Assembly: GCA_020746875.1 (NCBI GenBank)
Contig: JAGTJL010000001.1
Location: 2,728,001 to 2,792,000 of the forward strand
Reading direction: 5' to 3'
Length of the DNA: 64,000 nucleotides
From: Rhexocercosporidium sp. MPI-PUGE-AT-0058
Taxonomy: Eukaryota; Ascomycota; Leotiomycetes; Helotiales
This document shows, in pieces, positions 24,536 through 35,542 of the stretch. A program made the translations under genes and the position numbers. Under the pieces are notes generated by a model that was given only the letters and a program-made list of their open reading frames with translations, made no database searches and was not told where the DNA came from. The stretch's first letter is position 1; every line of letters starts with the position of its first letter.

Positions 24536-25103
24536 TTAAAAACCTGCCCCGTACGTTTCTTCTGGACCAACTGCCCCCTCCACGACTTGAGTGCCGACAT
24601 GCTTGCGGTAGCTTGCGTACTTAGGAAGCGTGAGAGAATCGGGTCTCTTGAAGGTTAATTTTCGAGGAGCCTGTTGGACAGAGGTTGCTTCTGTATACGG
24701 AGGAGGAGTTGTTCCTCGGGTCGGGGAAAACTTCGAAACTAGTCGGCGACATGCAAGTCGAAATCTCGACCCGTTAAGCCTCTCTTGTACCGCCTGAAAT
24801 TGGTCCTCGTTGAGAAATACGACGATACACATTGCTTTATTTGTCAGATTCAATTGCTGTAAAAGTCGTTGGTTCTCACCTCTCGTTGCGTCTTTCTCGC
24901 CAGGTGAACTATAGATTTTTGGGTTTGTAGATGTGAGATTTCGACTCGACTGGGTTTGCAGCCTTTAAGTACTCTCGGGCTGAATTGCAGCCTGCTAACC
25001 TACCCTTAATACTTAGATAGTAGTTCATACCTCCTAATTTGGACGCTTTATCCCTGGGGGTGGTCTCAACTGATGATGTAGTATGTTGATGGGCACGACT
25101 CAT
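24536..25103 (-). CDS. small coiled-coil protein, two or more exons (splice unresolved)
   Basis: ATG 25103 begins MSRAHQHTTSSVETTP. The 3' exon is open in one frame from ~24895 to TAA/TAG at 24536 and encodes a heptad-rich stretch (RGENQRLLQQLNLTNK), then MCIVVFLNEDQFQAVQERL and a basic Pro/Thr-rich tail (KLTFKRPDSLTLP). A donor GTATGA lies after KASKLG and an acceptor CTATAG at ~24911, but this pair does not keep phase, so another exon boundary is needed. It is divergent from the gene at 25230 with a ~126-bp shared upstream region. Family unknown. Confidence 0.5.
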
Positions 25104-25229
25104 GATCTACTGCCTAACTGCTTTAGGAGGCCCGAAACTTTACTTCAACCGCTTGATCGATGCTGCAAAATAAACTGTTTACTTTTTATACTGTCTATGA
25201 TATCTCAGTCTAGGACGTAGGGAGATATA

Positions 25230-25719
25230 ATGTCGCAAAGTGTTCAAGTGACATCGGTAAGGCACCTAACCCGCAAACGCAATCTTTAACAAGTAGCAGG
25301 AAGAGTCTGTGTCCATCGACAACCTTGAACAATTGCCTCTTACGCCTGCAACGCAAAATGTGAATGTTGCCGACGCGTACGACGTGCGAAGTCGTGCCCA
25401 CAACGCAGAGCGAGAACTGTCGATTACACGTACCAAGCTCACACGAGAGATTCGCAAGAACCGGAGGCTTCAGCAACAAAATTATGAGTATATGGAAGGG
25501 TTGGGGCGAGCAGTGCAGGACTGTAGTGTGATGAGGCACCACTTTAATCTTGTGTCGAGTTCGCATCTTGCCCTCTCGCAGGAACTCCAGAAGGCAAAAG
25601 TGAGGGTGGAGACTTTAGAAGCTGTCATTCGGATGCTTTCTACATCTTCCTGTGACAGGTCAGGCAGCTCGGATGCAATGGCCAACGGAGAACAACCGGC
25701 AGTGGACAAGGGGGATTGA
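25230..25719 (+). CDS. small coiled-coil protein, intact
   Basis: Exon 1 25230-25256 (MSQSVQVTS), intron 25257-25296 (GTAAGG, CTAAC, TAG; 40 nt), exon 2 25297-25719; total 450 nt, 149 residues. Exon 2 continues QEESVSIDNLEQLPLTP, a charged helix (SRAHNAERELSITRTKLTRE) and a long coiled coil to LETLEAVIRMLSTSS, with a Ser/Asp/Gly tail. It ends 25 bp from the 3' end of the convergent gene. The arrangement of a tiny MSQ first exon followed at once by an intron recurs in the gene at 37063-37897. No enzyme domain; a scaffolding or partner-binding role is only a guess. Confidence 0.7.
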
Positions 25720-25744
25720 TAGCAATGTTAATATGTAAATCCAG

Positions 25745-26749
25745 CTATTCTGTGGCCTCTCTATTTATTCCACCTTCTGCTCTTATATCGTCTTTCGCAC
25801 TATCCAAAATTTCCCGTGAACTTTTGAGAAGACCATCGAGATTATTAATTATAACATTATTTAGATCATTTGACCCGTATGCCAACTTCATAACTAGACC
25901 TATCGCAGCATCGATTCGATGAAGAGCTTCATTCATGTCGCCAATCTTGACAGTCATCCACCATGAATGATCATCCTCACAGTCGCAGTCCACTTTAGAT
26001 CTCTTTGAACCCCGGGTACCGTCATCAGAGCCTTAAAAATGTAAGCATAAACTAATACAGTGGAGAGTGAGGCTTACTTTCATTGGTGTCTACAGCTGAG
26101 AGATTCGAAGTCTGTTCCCGTCGACGCTTGTTAAGACTGACACTGCCGAGTTTCCCGAGGGCATTTCCGGTTCCGACTTGAGGCGCTTCGGCGCCACGGG
26201 TTGCCACGGCCTCTAGCTGGGCTCCTGATGGGAGTAATAGGGGCGTCCCGGGTGACATTTTCGCATCTCTAACCAGCATCTCGACACTGGTCTTACTCTG
26301 AGCAGAGTTTTGTGTCTCTTCGAAGCTTTTAGAAAGTTTGGTGATACTATGCGAGCCAGCCTGCTGACAGGTTCCGGCCTCACTATTGGTAGACTTGTAA
26401 TCTGCTTCTGAAATTTCATCATCTAGGGAGCAATTCCCTATTGCATTCTCTTGAAAGGTCGCTCTTATATTGCGATTAGCATATTGTATATGGGCACGGA
26501 ACGAACGTAACTACCGTTAAACCCATAGCCCACATTCTGCATATAGCGAAGCCCTGCTGCTGCGTGACAGAGGGCGTTGAATGGAGCATCTTTATGGCCT
26601 TCTTGGACCTCACTAGCTGTATCGCGGCCGGCTGAGTGTCCACTATTAGATAGTTGAGAAGTTGGTGAGTCAGGATTGATGTTGGGAGATGTAAGGTGCT
26701 GAGCATCACATACACCGGATGAGGCTGCGTATTGTCGACTGGCTGACAT
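25745..26749 (-). CDS. unknown protein, 301 aa, three exons
   Basis: Exons 26749-26515, 26461-26078 and 26031-25745 sum to 906 nt. Intron 2 is textbook (GTAAGC...TTTTTAAG, 46 nt). Intron 1 (26514-26462) keeps phase but ends in an unusual GAG, so a one-base frameshift is the alternative. The protein begins MSASRQYAASSGVC, is Ser/Thr/Gln-rich in the middle with an NKRRRE basic patch, and ends in an acidic-to-helical segment (VDCDCEDDHSWWMTVKIGD, MNEALHRIDAAIGLVMKLAY, LDGLLKSSREILDSAKDDI). It looks like a nuclear or regulatory protein, but I recognise no domain. Confidence 0.6.
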
Positions 26750-27674
26750 TTCTTATGCAGGTTCTTGACGACGTGAAAAGAGGTGATGAAAGTATGAGAG
26801 AATGCTATAGACTGCAGTTGAGACGTAGGAGGAGATGAAGGTTAGAGGAGGACGAAGTGCTCTTTTTTATTTTAAGCAGTCCCTGAGCCCGGAGAGAACT
26901 CTCCGTGGTCGGTTTACTTGGAGGAGGTGGACCGACTCCTCCATTGGCATGTTTGTAAAATGTGTGCTAGAAATAGACGAGGCAGAGACGGTCGTCATCG
27001 CTCGTTAGATTTTGGGGCGGATTATGAATATGTCAGCTGTAGATGGGCGCTGGTCTTCATTGCGTAGTCGAGCCTATGCCTCTCTTGAATAGTATCTACC
27101 AATTATGAAGTTAGAAGGCATTCCACATCGCAGTTTTAGGCGTTATCCAAAAATATCTCTCGTACTCAAGGCACTTGGGGGTGACGAAAAGACGCTTAAG
27201 GGATTATTGGTGGAGCATTTGTCGGTGAAAAGGGATATCTTCGTCAATGGCAGTTCAAGGAGTGTAGAAGGGGACCCGCTGAACCTTTCCATATCTGTGT
27301 AAGAATAGCTATTGGCTCCAATTAAGCTGCTTCCAAAGCTGCCATGACGACGCCATATGCCGATGGCACTCAGCCGGTCCCACACGAGAGGAGACTTGTC
27401 TTGATTTGTGCGTGGAATCTGGTGATCCGGAGCTATTTTCGACAAGTCTGCCTTGCCATTGACAAATATTTGCTCCCGGGATGTATCACAACCGTTACTG
27501 ACTCAGTAAAGCACCGAGCATGATGTCAAAGTGGGATCCAATAGTGGGTCGATCTCTTGAAGGGAGAAGTATAAGAAGTCGTCTCCTTCCCAGCTCTGAG
27601 GACAGACATTTGTCCTACAGTTTTCATCTCTTTGAACCCTCGGCCCTCTCCTTGATTTAGCATCTTTGATCAAC
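26750..27674. promoter_or_regulatory. intergenic region upstream of two divergent genes
   Basis: No supported gene. The part next to 26749 holds pyrimidine tracts and short inverted repeats (GGAGAGAACTCTCC near 26.90 kb; TGGAGGA...TCCTCCA near 26.92-26.94 kb). The frames at 27105-27302 and 27143-27445 overlap antisense and are not called. Confidence 0.35.
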
Positions 27675-29423
27675 ATGAATCCAGAACCACAGACCCAAGA
27701 CAACTAGCCAAGCATAGAGATTGACTGGCCATCAGACACGGACTCATTAATCCTTTTTGATCTCCAGACGTACGATTTGGATTACCACTAAGAAGCCGTA
27801 CCACAGAATAATGATGACCTGCTAGCTCTTCTTGGTCTCGATACCTGCGACTCGGATTCGACTGCGAAGACTCTGCAACAGAGCATTGAGAACCCGTGTT
27901 CCGAAACCTAGGTCACCGCAGAGGAACCGCAGGCACCTCTCATTGGAGCCACCTAGTCGACAACAGGCATTCTACCTCCTATCGCTGATGCCGATGATTC
28001 CACCCCTTATCTCATCTACTCTACTCCAGAATTAGCAGTCTAGAAAGCATTAGAAGCCGATGACAAAGAAGGCCAGGGTTAACTAATACCGGAGGTTGGA
28101 TTAATAAAAGAGATAGAGGTATGTTTGGGCAGGAAACTCACACTTAGCATAAAAATACTAATAATAAATAAGACTCGTTTTCGATTTTTGCGGCACAAGC
28201 TATAGAAAGGGTTTCTGCTAGAGGTGGGACGGCCAGAGGCGGACGACATGAAAGACATGTTTGCTTACCTGAGGAAATTGGAGCGCATGGGTGACCCACC
28301 GGGAAGTGTCCTGCGCACTACTAGGATTGCCAAACTTCTTAAAAGGATCAAAAATCTGGATGAAATCCTAAGGGACGACTAATATTCTTTCAAGAAGCGA
28401 GCGGCCAGGTTACTTGAAAAGTGGGCAACGAGCTTAGAGAAAGAAGGGCAAACCACATCCTCAACTGGGCAGCCAATCAAACATGGTGGCGTCGGACTCA
28501 ACCCAGTTGCAGAAGAACATAAGCATTCCAATACGGCGGACTCACAGAAGCCACTCGACAATGGAACACAAACTCCAGCGACTGGTTTGGTGGAGGAGTG
28601 TGTACTGGACATGGTCATTGATTTAGGGCAGTCAACCAGCGATCGTAGCGATGAGTCCACGGCAGTTCCGGCCAACGAGCAAACCCAGCATACCCCGGCC
28701 CCTTCTCTATCCCTTCAGGATTTATCCAAATCCAAACCGGAGAGAGTGGTGATTGATTTGACGGACGACGATGAGGTAGATATGGCCACCGGATTGGGGC
28801 TACCCGGACAACCTACGGATGATCAAAATCTTCGGCACAGCGTGGCCAAGAGCACCCAGGTACCCAGGTCACCATCACCCTCAAGTACAAGTGAGTGCCC
28901 CTTAGCACTACTCATGAATGGCCTAACATATAGTTGCAGATTCTGAACCGATTTCCACCACAGCCCGGAAAATCCCGGCTGGCCCGAAGTCTGATTCGGC
29001 CAAGTTAGACACAAAGAAACGAAAGCGCTCCGATGCTACTAACAGGGAGAGAGCTCTGGTGTCAGCCTCAAAGTTCTGTAAGCTGCTGCCCAACTTAATG
29101 AGATCCTCAAACTCACAATCATAGCAGCAGGAAACCAAAATAACGACAACACACCACGCCGCCAACGACCACAACGGAAGACTTCACCGGGGCAACACCT
29201 TATCAACGAAATCCAATGGATGAGCGAATCGGTTTCAAAGATTGAGAAGATAATTGAAGAGACAGAGGAAGAAATTGACACGATAAAGGAAAAGAGAGTC
29301 CGGTTGCTCAAAGAAAATGAAGCGGAAATGCAGGCGGCCCGGAGGAGAATGAATGAGTCGATTAACTTGAAGGAGTATCTGCTTGCTTGGGGAGCCCAAG
29401 ATAAGAAGGTCACAGAAGAATAG
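27675..29423 (+). pseudogene. TFIIS N-domain-like protein gene with eight in-frame TAA/TAG
   Basis: Four exons (27675-28118, 28173-28890, 28940-29077, 29125-29423) with three good introns (54, 49, 47 nt) sum to 1599 nt, 532 codons in one frame. Inside it stand eight stops: 27705 TAG, 27789 TAA, 27909 TAG, 27954 TAG, 28041 TAG, 28080 TAA, 28203 TAG, 28380 TAA. Each could be CAG or CAA. Exon 2 encodes a helical bundle resembling the TFIIS/LW domain (MKDMFAYLRKLERM, TTRIAKLLKRIKNL, KKRAARLLEKWATSL), then SUMO-interaction-like acidic motifs (VVIDLTDDDE). Exon 3 has KKRKR, a likely nuclear signal. Exon 4 is a coiled coil (KIEKIIEETEEEIDTIKEK). Splicing and frame intact, translation impossible: recent inactivation. 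Confidence 0.75.
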
Positions 29424-29800
29424 TCATCCTAGAGTAAGGTTGATGAGCCTTATTCGGATCATAGGTAGTAGCTAAGATGTTCTGGTCTCAGCTATACAGA
29501 TTACTGTACATTTAGAATTCTATCTATTTGCAAAAGCAACGCTAACATATGCATGTGAAGATATATGTAATGACAGACTGTGAGTAAGGAAATCTAAGGT
29601 AGAAGAGAGGGAATGCGACTATATTTCGGTAAGGACTAACAAAATGAAATCAACTGGTCGGTATAAAGAGCGTTAGACAAAAGAAAACGAACAAGGGGCC
29701 AAAAGAAAGTCTATCCATCCGAGACCAAGAGTGAGCAGAGGGTACTAGTCTTGCAGTGCCTATTCAGATACCGAACTCCGCCTCCTTAATTCCAAAGCTT

Positions 29801-31048
29801 TCACAATGAACCTTTGATTTCATTCCAGGCCTTCAGGAACATCCCCTCCGCAGCCGGCTCTATACTATCTGAGTCTATGCCCTTGAGGTCGTACCATTGT
29901 TCTCGATACTGCAGCATTACTGCTCGGTTGGATGCTTTTAATGATGCTGTGCTACTAGTAAGAAGACTGCCGCTGTCCTCGCCCTCAGTCTTGATCTTTG
30001 ACTGACTTGGCTCGGGCGTTGGTGAGAGTCGGCTGTTCGGGACAAGGGTTGGAGATCTATCCTTTGCCTCACGCTAGCCGTTCTGCCATTCCTCGTGACG
30101 AGCAGCGTGCCACTTTACAGCCTCATAGATATAGACATCGCACTTCTTGGCGTTGCTAAAAAGGTGTCAAATCGAGGACCGAATCTCCTACGTCTTTTAG
30201 ATGACACCACTAATCTCCCATTTGACCCAGATTTCAAGAGGAGCAACTCTTCTACTTTCGCCCTTCTCCCTCGGTTCCAGGTCTTTCAAATCGCAGTTAT
30301 AGGCCAAGCCCGCGATTCCTAACAGCTCACGTCTTCTGCGCACGAATTTCTTTGCGACTTTCTGGTCTCCAAGTCTGTGGTCTGGACCGAATTCCTCAGT
30401 CTCCTCTTCGTCAAAGTCGTTGTCCTCTTTGGCAGCCGTGGAACGTTCGTATTTCGCGGCGTTTTGGGGACCATATCTCACAATAACTGACTTTGACCGA
30501 TTTTGCTGCCTCCATGCAACAATCTTTCCACCATGGCTCTGTCCTGTCGCCTCCCTTGCTTGAGCCGGCGTGAACACAGCCTCCTCATCATCGGAGGGCT
30601 CGCCATTGATCAGTGGTTTGGATGTGCCGTTGGGCTCAGTTAGGTCGACTAGGGGTGTCCTATTGGGTTTGTTGGACGAAGCACTTGGTTCCCTAGGCGG
30701 AACGAAGAGGCCTTCGTCATCTCCATTCGCTTGAGGTTCTATATCGGTATCCTTATCTTCTTTATTTAGATTCTCTAGTTCTCCTTCCCATTCCATAACT
30801 TCTCCGTCAAGCTTGGCAATCTGCTCTTTCAGATTGTTGTACTCTGCCTTTTCGTCCGGATCCGCACCATTGCGGTTATACTCAGAGAGCTGTGCTAGCT
30901 TAAGCTTCTTTGCTGCGAGGGTCTTTCGACTTCCTTCGATATTGGTGGTAGCTTTTTGAATCTTCCCTTTGACTTCGCGTTTGCGTAGATCTTTAGAAGC
31001 TGACTTGGCGTCTGCCTGCTGATTTTTTGGTTTGTTTTCGGTCGCCAT
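29801..31048 (-). pseudogene. unknown nuclear-type protein, 415 codons, four in-frame stops
   Basis: ATG 31048 to TGA 29803-29801 is one uninterrupted phase of 416 codons without introns, broken at TAA 30197-30199, TAG 30188-30190, TGA 30167-30169 and TAG 30074-30076. All are single C-to-T changes from CAA, CAG, CGA and CAG. The N-terminus is basic and coiled-coil (KDLRKREVKGKIQKATTN, EYNNLKEQIAKLDGEVMEW). The middle is acidic and low complexity. A conserved-looking block reads GKIVAWRQQNRSKSVIVRYG, then KKFVRRRRELLGIAGLAYN. After the stops it continues AKKCDVYIYEAVKWHAARHE to the end. Family unknown; fungal proteins with a similar VRYGP block exist. Convergent with the TFIIS-like gene. Confidence 0.7.
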
Positions 31049-31297
31049 CTTGATTTTCTGTGGGCTGGACTCTATAGGAATGCAGAGGAAAATCTATGAT
31101 TATATACCACTTAGCTTGGTACTATAAGGTTGGATTGATACCCTTCGAGGTTATACCACCCGAAGCAGCAATAAATGGAGGTACCTTACCACCATTTGTA
31201 ACTTAGCCATAAAACAGGCAAATAACAGATGGCTCCACCGACAGTCGCTAGTTAATGGTCTGAATGCGCACCTACAGCCGATTTGGTCTCAAATTGA

Positions 31298-31350
31298 ACA
31301 AGATAGCTTGGGAATACTTCACAAGATAGCTTGGGAATACTTCACAAGAT
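31298..31350. repeat. 23-bp tandem duplication
   Basis: ACAAGATAGCTTGGGAATACTTC occurs twice head to tail with a third partial ACAAGAT copy. It lies ~250 bp 5' of the 31048 start. Confidence 0.8.
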
Positions 31351-31465
31351 TATATCGCCTTTGATCCTGCGTAACATAAAAGCGATCTTTCGCCAACGAC
31401 TACAGACCAGAGCTACCTAGGAAACGATATGCGAATTGCCTGGAACGCAACAGTACTCCAGCAAG

Positions 31466-31845
31466 ATGAAGAGCCTACTCACGATGGCACTTGCATTGAT
31501 CTTCATTTTATGTTCGCTAAAATTTGCGGAGACAGACCGGAATCATTGTGAGCATATCAGATCGTCAAATTTTCATTTGCTAACATAGTAGTCTCCCGTC
31601 GCAGAAGATCGCGAGCACCGTCGCCAAGAGGCAGGTCGAGAACCCGGGCTACACGCTAACCATCGAATACACATCTGCACTGCCCTCGAGCCTCCTCATC
31701 GATACAAGATTGCCGCCGTCCAGTTTTGCCCTCAGTAATATTCCAACTAGCACGAGCTCCAGCTTCGCGCTACTAACCAGCCTGCCCATCATTGCGGCCA
31801 TCGTCCCACCAGCCGCGATGGTATTGCCGCAGCTGAATCGATGAG
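31466..31845 (+). CDS. candidate small secreted protein (splicing uncertain)
   Basis: ATG 31466 encodes a likely signal peptide (MKSLLTMALALIFILCSLK) followed by FAETDRNH and a good donor (31548, GTGAGC) with TGCTAAC branch and ATAG acceptor at 31588. Downstream, a frame IASTVAKRQVENPGYTLTI, then Ser/Thr-rich residues and a hydrophobic end (FALLTSLPIIAAIVP), runs to TGA near 31845. No acceptor joins it to exon 1 in phase. Either a frameshift or a missed splice site is involved; an alternative in-phase ending is short and Arg-rich. The hydrophobic C-terminus could be a GPI signal. Confidence 0.35.
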
Positions 31846-32218
31846 AAGGATGCTGGGGATGGAGATTTGCTAGAATGACGGAATATGTAGACAAGAAATG
31901 AAATCATCAAACAACCATACTTAGATCAATTGAATGTGATAAAATGAGCCATTATATAACATACCTAAAACAATCGAGTGAGTTCTAGACTTCCGACGAG
32001 TTATCTTCATATTGTCCTGCTGAAACAGCTAAGACAGGACTACTCACGCATCAGATGTCGAATACGATTCATTAAATTCAAAAAGCGACTTGTTAAATCT
32101 CACACGAATGTCGATGTGATGTGAATGTGAGCGAAGTTTTTCATTCTCCTAAAACTCTTTGATTTGTTTATTGAAACCCAAAATGGCAAAGGTCGAGCCA
32201 CTTTTACCCGAACCTCAC

Positions 32219-32677
32219 TCAGCGAGTTAGAGATGCTACAAAGTCCTTCCAACCTCCCACCCTGTGCTGGGATGGTAAATCTAGTCGTGGTGATTCTGGG
32301 GCTTTAATCCCGAGTAAGGGCAAGGTAGACATATCCTCAGAAACCTTTGATGGACATGAGGTGGTTGCGTGTGCTTTAGAAGCTTTCTTCTTCGCCCGAG
32401 ACGTAGTTTCGTAATCCGCAGCTGTTTTGGAAAGTACTAGATTGCGTTGCTTCGGAGGCTTAGGGTTAGAGCAGTTCCTCTTGGGGCATATTTGACTCAC
32501 GATATCTTCCTTGGTTGGCCATACTAGTTCCTCCGTATTTGCGAAAGTGTAGAATTTGCCGTTCCTCTTGAAGAGGATGAAAACCTCCGTGTCGCAGGCC
32601 ACTCCAATGTCGTAACCCCGACGAAAGAAGTTGTTCTTTCTCTTGCGAAATTGCTCTGATTCAGCCCGCTTGTCCAT
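32219..32677 (-). CDS. MADS-box-like protein, 152 aa
   Basis: ATG 32677, no introns. Residues 8-55 resemble the second half of a MADS (SRF-type) domain: FRKRKNNFFRRGYDIGVACD, TEVFILFKRNGKFYTF, then NTEELVWPTKEDI. The usual basic N-terminal arm (GRKKI-type) is missing, so the DNA-contacting part is short or lies in an unrecognised exon. The rest is Lys/Ser-rich and low complexity (RAKKKASKAH). It is divergent from the ferric reductase gene with ~365 bp between starts. A DNA-binding role is inferred from the fold only. Confidence 0.6.
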   Translation of the reverse strand: MDKRAESEQFRKRKNNFFRRGYDIGVACDTEVFILFKRNGKFYTFANTEELVWPTKEDIVSQICPKRNCSNPKPPKQRNLVLSKTAADYETTSRAKKKASKAHATTSCPSKVSEDMSTLPLLGIKAPESPRLDLPSQHRVGGWKDFVASLTR

Positions 32678-32813
32678 GATTAGAATTGATGCCGATGAAG
32701 ATTGGTGAGAGGTGGACTAACCCGTCATTATATTGGTGGGCATCTGTACGAAGCTGCAACATCACCGCACCATGTTGAATGCTCCCTCGCATCTCCAGCG
32801 ACCACCTTTTGGA

Positions 32814-32875
32814 CGACCACTTGAATGATTACTTGTATAATCACTTGAGTTATCACTTGCGTGGCCACTCGGTTC
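32814..32875. repeat. 12-bp tandem repeat, five units
   Basis: Units of the form ATCACTTGAGTT / ACCACTTGAATG / ATTACTTGTATA / ATCACTTGCGTG / GCCACTCGGTTC. On the minus strand it would encode a four-residue Ser repeat. It lies in the divergent region between the MADS-like and ferric reductase genes. Confidence 0.75.
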
Positions 32876-33042
32876 ATAACCTCCTAGCCGATCACCCCTG
32901 CGGTTGTGCAGGTTAATTACTGTGGGCCTCACAGTGCTGATGGTTGTGATTTTTGGCAAGCGGCATATCGCCATCTCTAGGACCAAGTCTAAATTCTCAT
33001 TTTCCAACATTGGAAGTTTGGATCTTCACAGCACTGTCAATC

Positions 33043-34880
33043 ATGTCGTTCTCGTCATTTGTACGTTCAGGGATTTCCAAACTCAGTGACATGGACATAC
33101 CGTCGCGGTACTGCTTCATTTTTGGCTGTATCTTTGCCCTATGGCTTTTGCTTCGTGCCATCTATCGCACCTTCACCTCTGAGTGGCTGTCGACTTCCTC
33201 CTTCTTCTTGAAACATGCTGCATATCCACATGTCTTTCCAAGGATACCCTTCGTAGGGACGGCAACACGTCTCGAGGTTCTGCTCGCATCTGCGTACGTT
33301 ATTACGAATATCGTCCTTGTCACAGTCGTTGGGGTGGATTCAAGGTCAGATATAGGCGCTCGTGCTGTTATAATGTCGATTATCAACCTTATTCCGCTCC
33401 TCTGCGGTCCTCGTTTGAGCCTCATGACAGAGATGCTCGGAATCACGCTGCGGACCAGCATTGGAAGCCACTAATGGTTGGGCCGAACGGCGGTCGCGGA
33501 GGTCTTGTTGCACACGATCATATCATTAACTGGTAGTCAGTCATTCATGTGGACGGGCATTAATGCCTCCGGAGTTGTGGTGCGTCTGCGTTGGCTCCCC
33601 CCTCCTCCCCTAGCGGGATCCTCGGCTAACTTCGAGTTATAGGCGAGCTCTGCTGTTGGATTAATCCTCATTTTCTCGTTTCGGGTCGGGCGGAGGCATT
33701 TCTACGAATGGTTTCTCAACCTGCACCTTCTTCTCTTAGTCACAGCGTTGATCGCTATCGGACGTCACGTATTCTCAAAAAAGCCGGCGGAGATATTTTT
33801 ATAGATCGGCATATGTTTTTGGGTTAGGATGACGACAATCTACTGGGTTATGTTTGTATTCAGAAACTTTGCCATTGGCAGGCCGTTTGCAAAAGCGGTA
33901 GCAACTCGCCTCTCAATTCCCTACCCCTCGGATATGTCACTTACAGGGCCGTCGAACGTGTTGCAGATCGATATCACCGTGCCTAGAAAGTGGAAGGTTA
34001 GGGCTGGCCAGTATGTCTTTCTTTTAATACCTAAACTTGGCGTCTTGGTCGGACTGCGAGGACACCCTTTCATGATTTTATGGTGGGATTGGAGCCAGAA
34101 AGGGTTGACAATCTCCCTCTTGGTTAAGTCAAGGACGGGGTTTACCGGCCAGTTGGATAGATATACTAACACAGAGCTCTTTGCATTTATCGATGGACTA
34201 TACGGGATATAGCATAAGTTTGGAGAATATGGAACAGTGATCATGTTTGCTACTGGGATCGGCATAGCTGGCCATATTCCATATATTAAGGACCTTATAA
34301 GCGGATATAACAATTGCTAAGTACGGACCCGTCGGATTCTCCTCGTCTGGCAGATAAATAAAGAGAGTGAGTCAAGGAGAAGAAAACTCATCCTATCGCT
34401 TCTAATTTCCTCGTAGGCCAAGAGCAGTGGGTCAAGAGTTGGATGGATGATCTCCTCGATAGTGATACCGGATATGTGCGTATGCGTCATCCAACATTGT
34501 CAGCTTGCTAACGCTAGCCAGATCCTCGAGGTCCGCCTCCATGTCCTGGATTACGGAAAGAAAGATTTGGAATACGGGAATCACTCTAAGATCAAGAAAA
34601 TATTCACCCCGCCGAATGTTGTCAAAGTGCTCGAGGATGAGTTCGAATCCCACCGAGGCAAGGTGATGGTCTCCCGTATGCGTCGGTTCATCCCATCCTT
34701 AGGTCACCAGCTAACATCATAACAGAATGTGCTGATCGAGTCATGGCGGACAAAGTCCGTAGGGAGGTCCAGCGGAGAATGAATAAGAGGGTTCGCCTGG
34801 TCGAGCTAGACTTCCAGCCATCCTTACGAGAGACGCGGTGGCCATTAAGTAATGACATGGAATTCAAGTGCAAGGGATGA
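33043..34880 (+). pseudogene. ferric reductase (FRE-type) with four in-frame TAA/TAG
   Basis: Exons 33043-33579, 33643-34366, 34417-34475, 34522-34675 and 34726-34880 sum to 1629 nt (542 codons) with four ordinary introns of 46-63 nt. The N-terminus has several membrane helices (CIFALWLLLRAIY, LEVLLASAYVITNIVLVTV, SIINLIPLLCG) and the heme-binding His region (GSH-stop-WLGRTAVAEVLLH). The FAD-binding HPF motif (RGHPFMILWW) and the NADPH-binding MFATGIGIAGHIPYI follow; the C-terminus is typical (RREVQRRMNKRVRLVELDF). Stops: TAA 33472, TAG 33802, TAG 34210, TAA 34318, all Gln-compatible. These proteins reduce extracellular ferric iron at the plasma membrane for uptake. This copy is dead unless the stops are bypassed. 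An upstream in-frame start is possible. Confidence 0.8.
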
Positions 34881-35164
34881 GAAGCCAAGTACTAATGCTC
34901 CTGGATTAGGCAGGGAGCATTTGAACGGGGGGTTTGGTAGAGTAGATTATTAGACTAGGCCCGAAAATGATTCAATTCACCTGCCGTGCTGCGAGTCCGG
35001 GTTGAAAAATGCGAATTCAAAGTTTTTCGAGGCCGTGATTGACGGAGTCTCCTCGGCTTCCTGTCCTTTTGTAAGATCTAATCTCGGCCGTCGCAGTTGG
35101 TTGTTGGAACCAATACGACCCCCGCAGCTGTTGGAACTAATATGATCCGTCAAACTTGACGCTG
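34881..35164. other. no supported gene
   Basis: Short spacer between the ferric reductase pseudogene and the duplicated block; nothing recognised. Confidence 0.3.
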
Positions 35165-35542
35165 TGCCGCCGACAAAATATTGGCCGACCCACACCACTA
35201 ACATTTCTAACACGGGCTTATACGATGAAAGTTTTTTGCCGTACCATCCGATGAAGTGGTAATTAAGGTAATGGTCACTTCTTCAAGAAAGCGATGACTA
35301 CCTTTAGATTTTCTCTTGCGAGTTTCTAGTATTCTGGCACCTTTATATCTCACCCGATGCTCTGCGCCACCAACATCTTGGCCGACCCGCGCCACTAACA
35401 TTTCCAACACGGCCCTATATAATGGAAGTTTTCGCCGTACTATTCGGTGAGGAGGTAACCAAGGTGATGGTCACTTCTCTGAGAAATTGATGGTCACCTG
35501 TAAATTTTCTGCGAGTCCTTAGTATGCTGGAACCTCATATCT
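35165..35542. repeat. diverged tandem duplication, ~180-190 bp units
   Basis: 35165-35351 and 35362-35542 align along their length: both start near TTGGCCGACCC, share CGCCACTAACATTTC, GAAAGTTTT/GGAAGTTTT, GGTGATGGTCACTTCT and end TTATATCTCA/CATATCTCA. No gene recognised. Possibly promoter-proximal or solo repeat DNA. Confidence 0.65.

Noticed and set aside
29801..31048. An intron near 30.2 kb explaining the TAA, TAG and TGA
   Set aside because: No donor/acceptor pair keeps phase there, whereas reading straight through keeps frame and all stops are single C-to-T changes.
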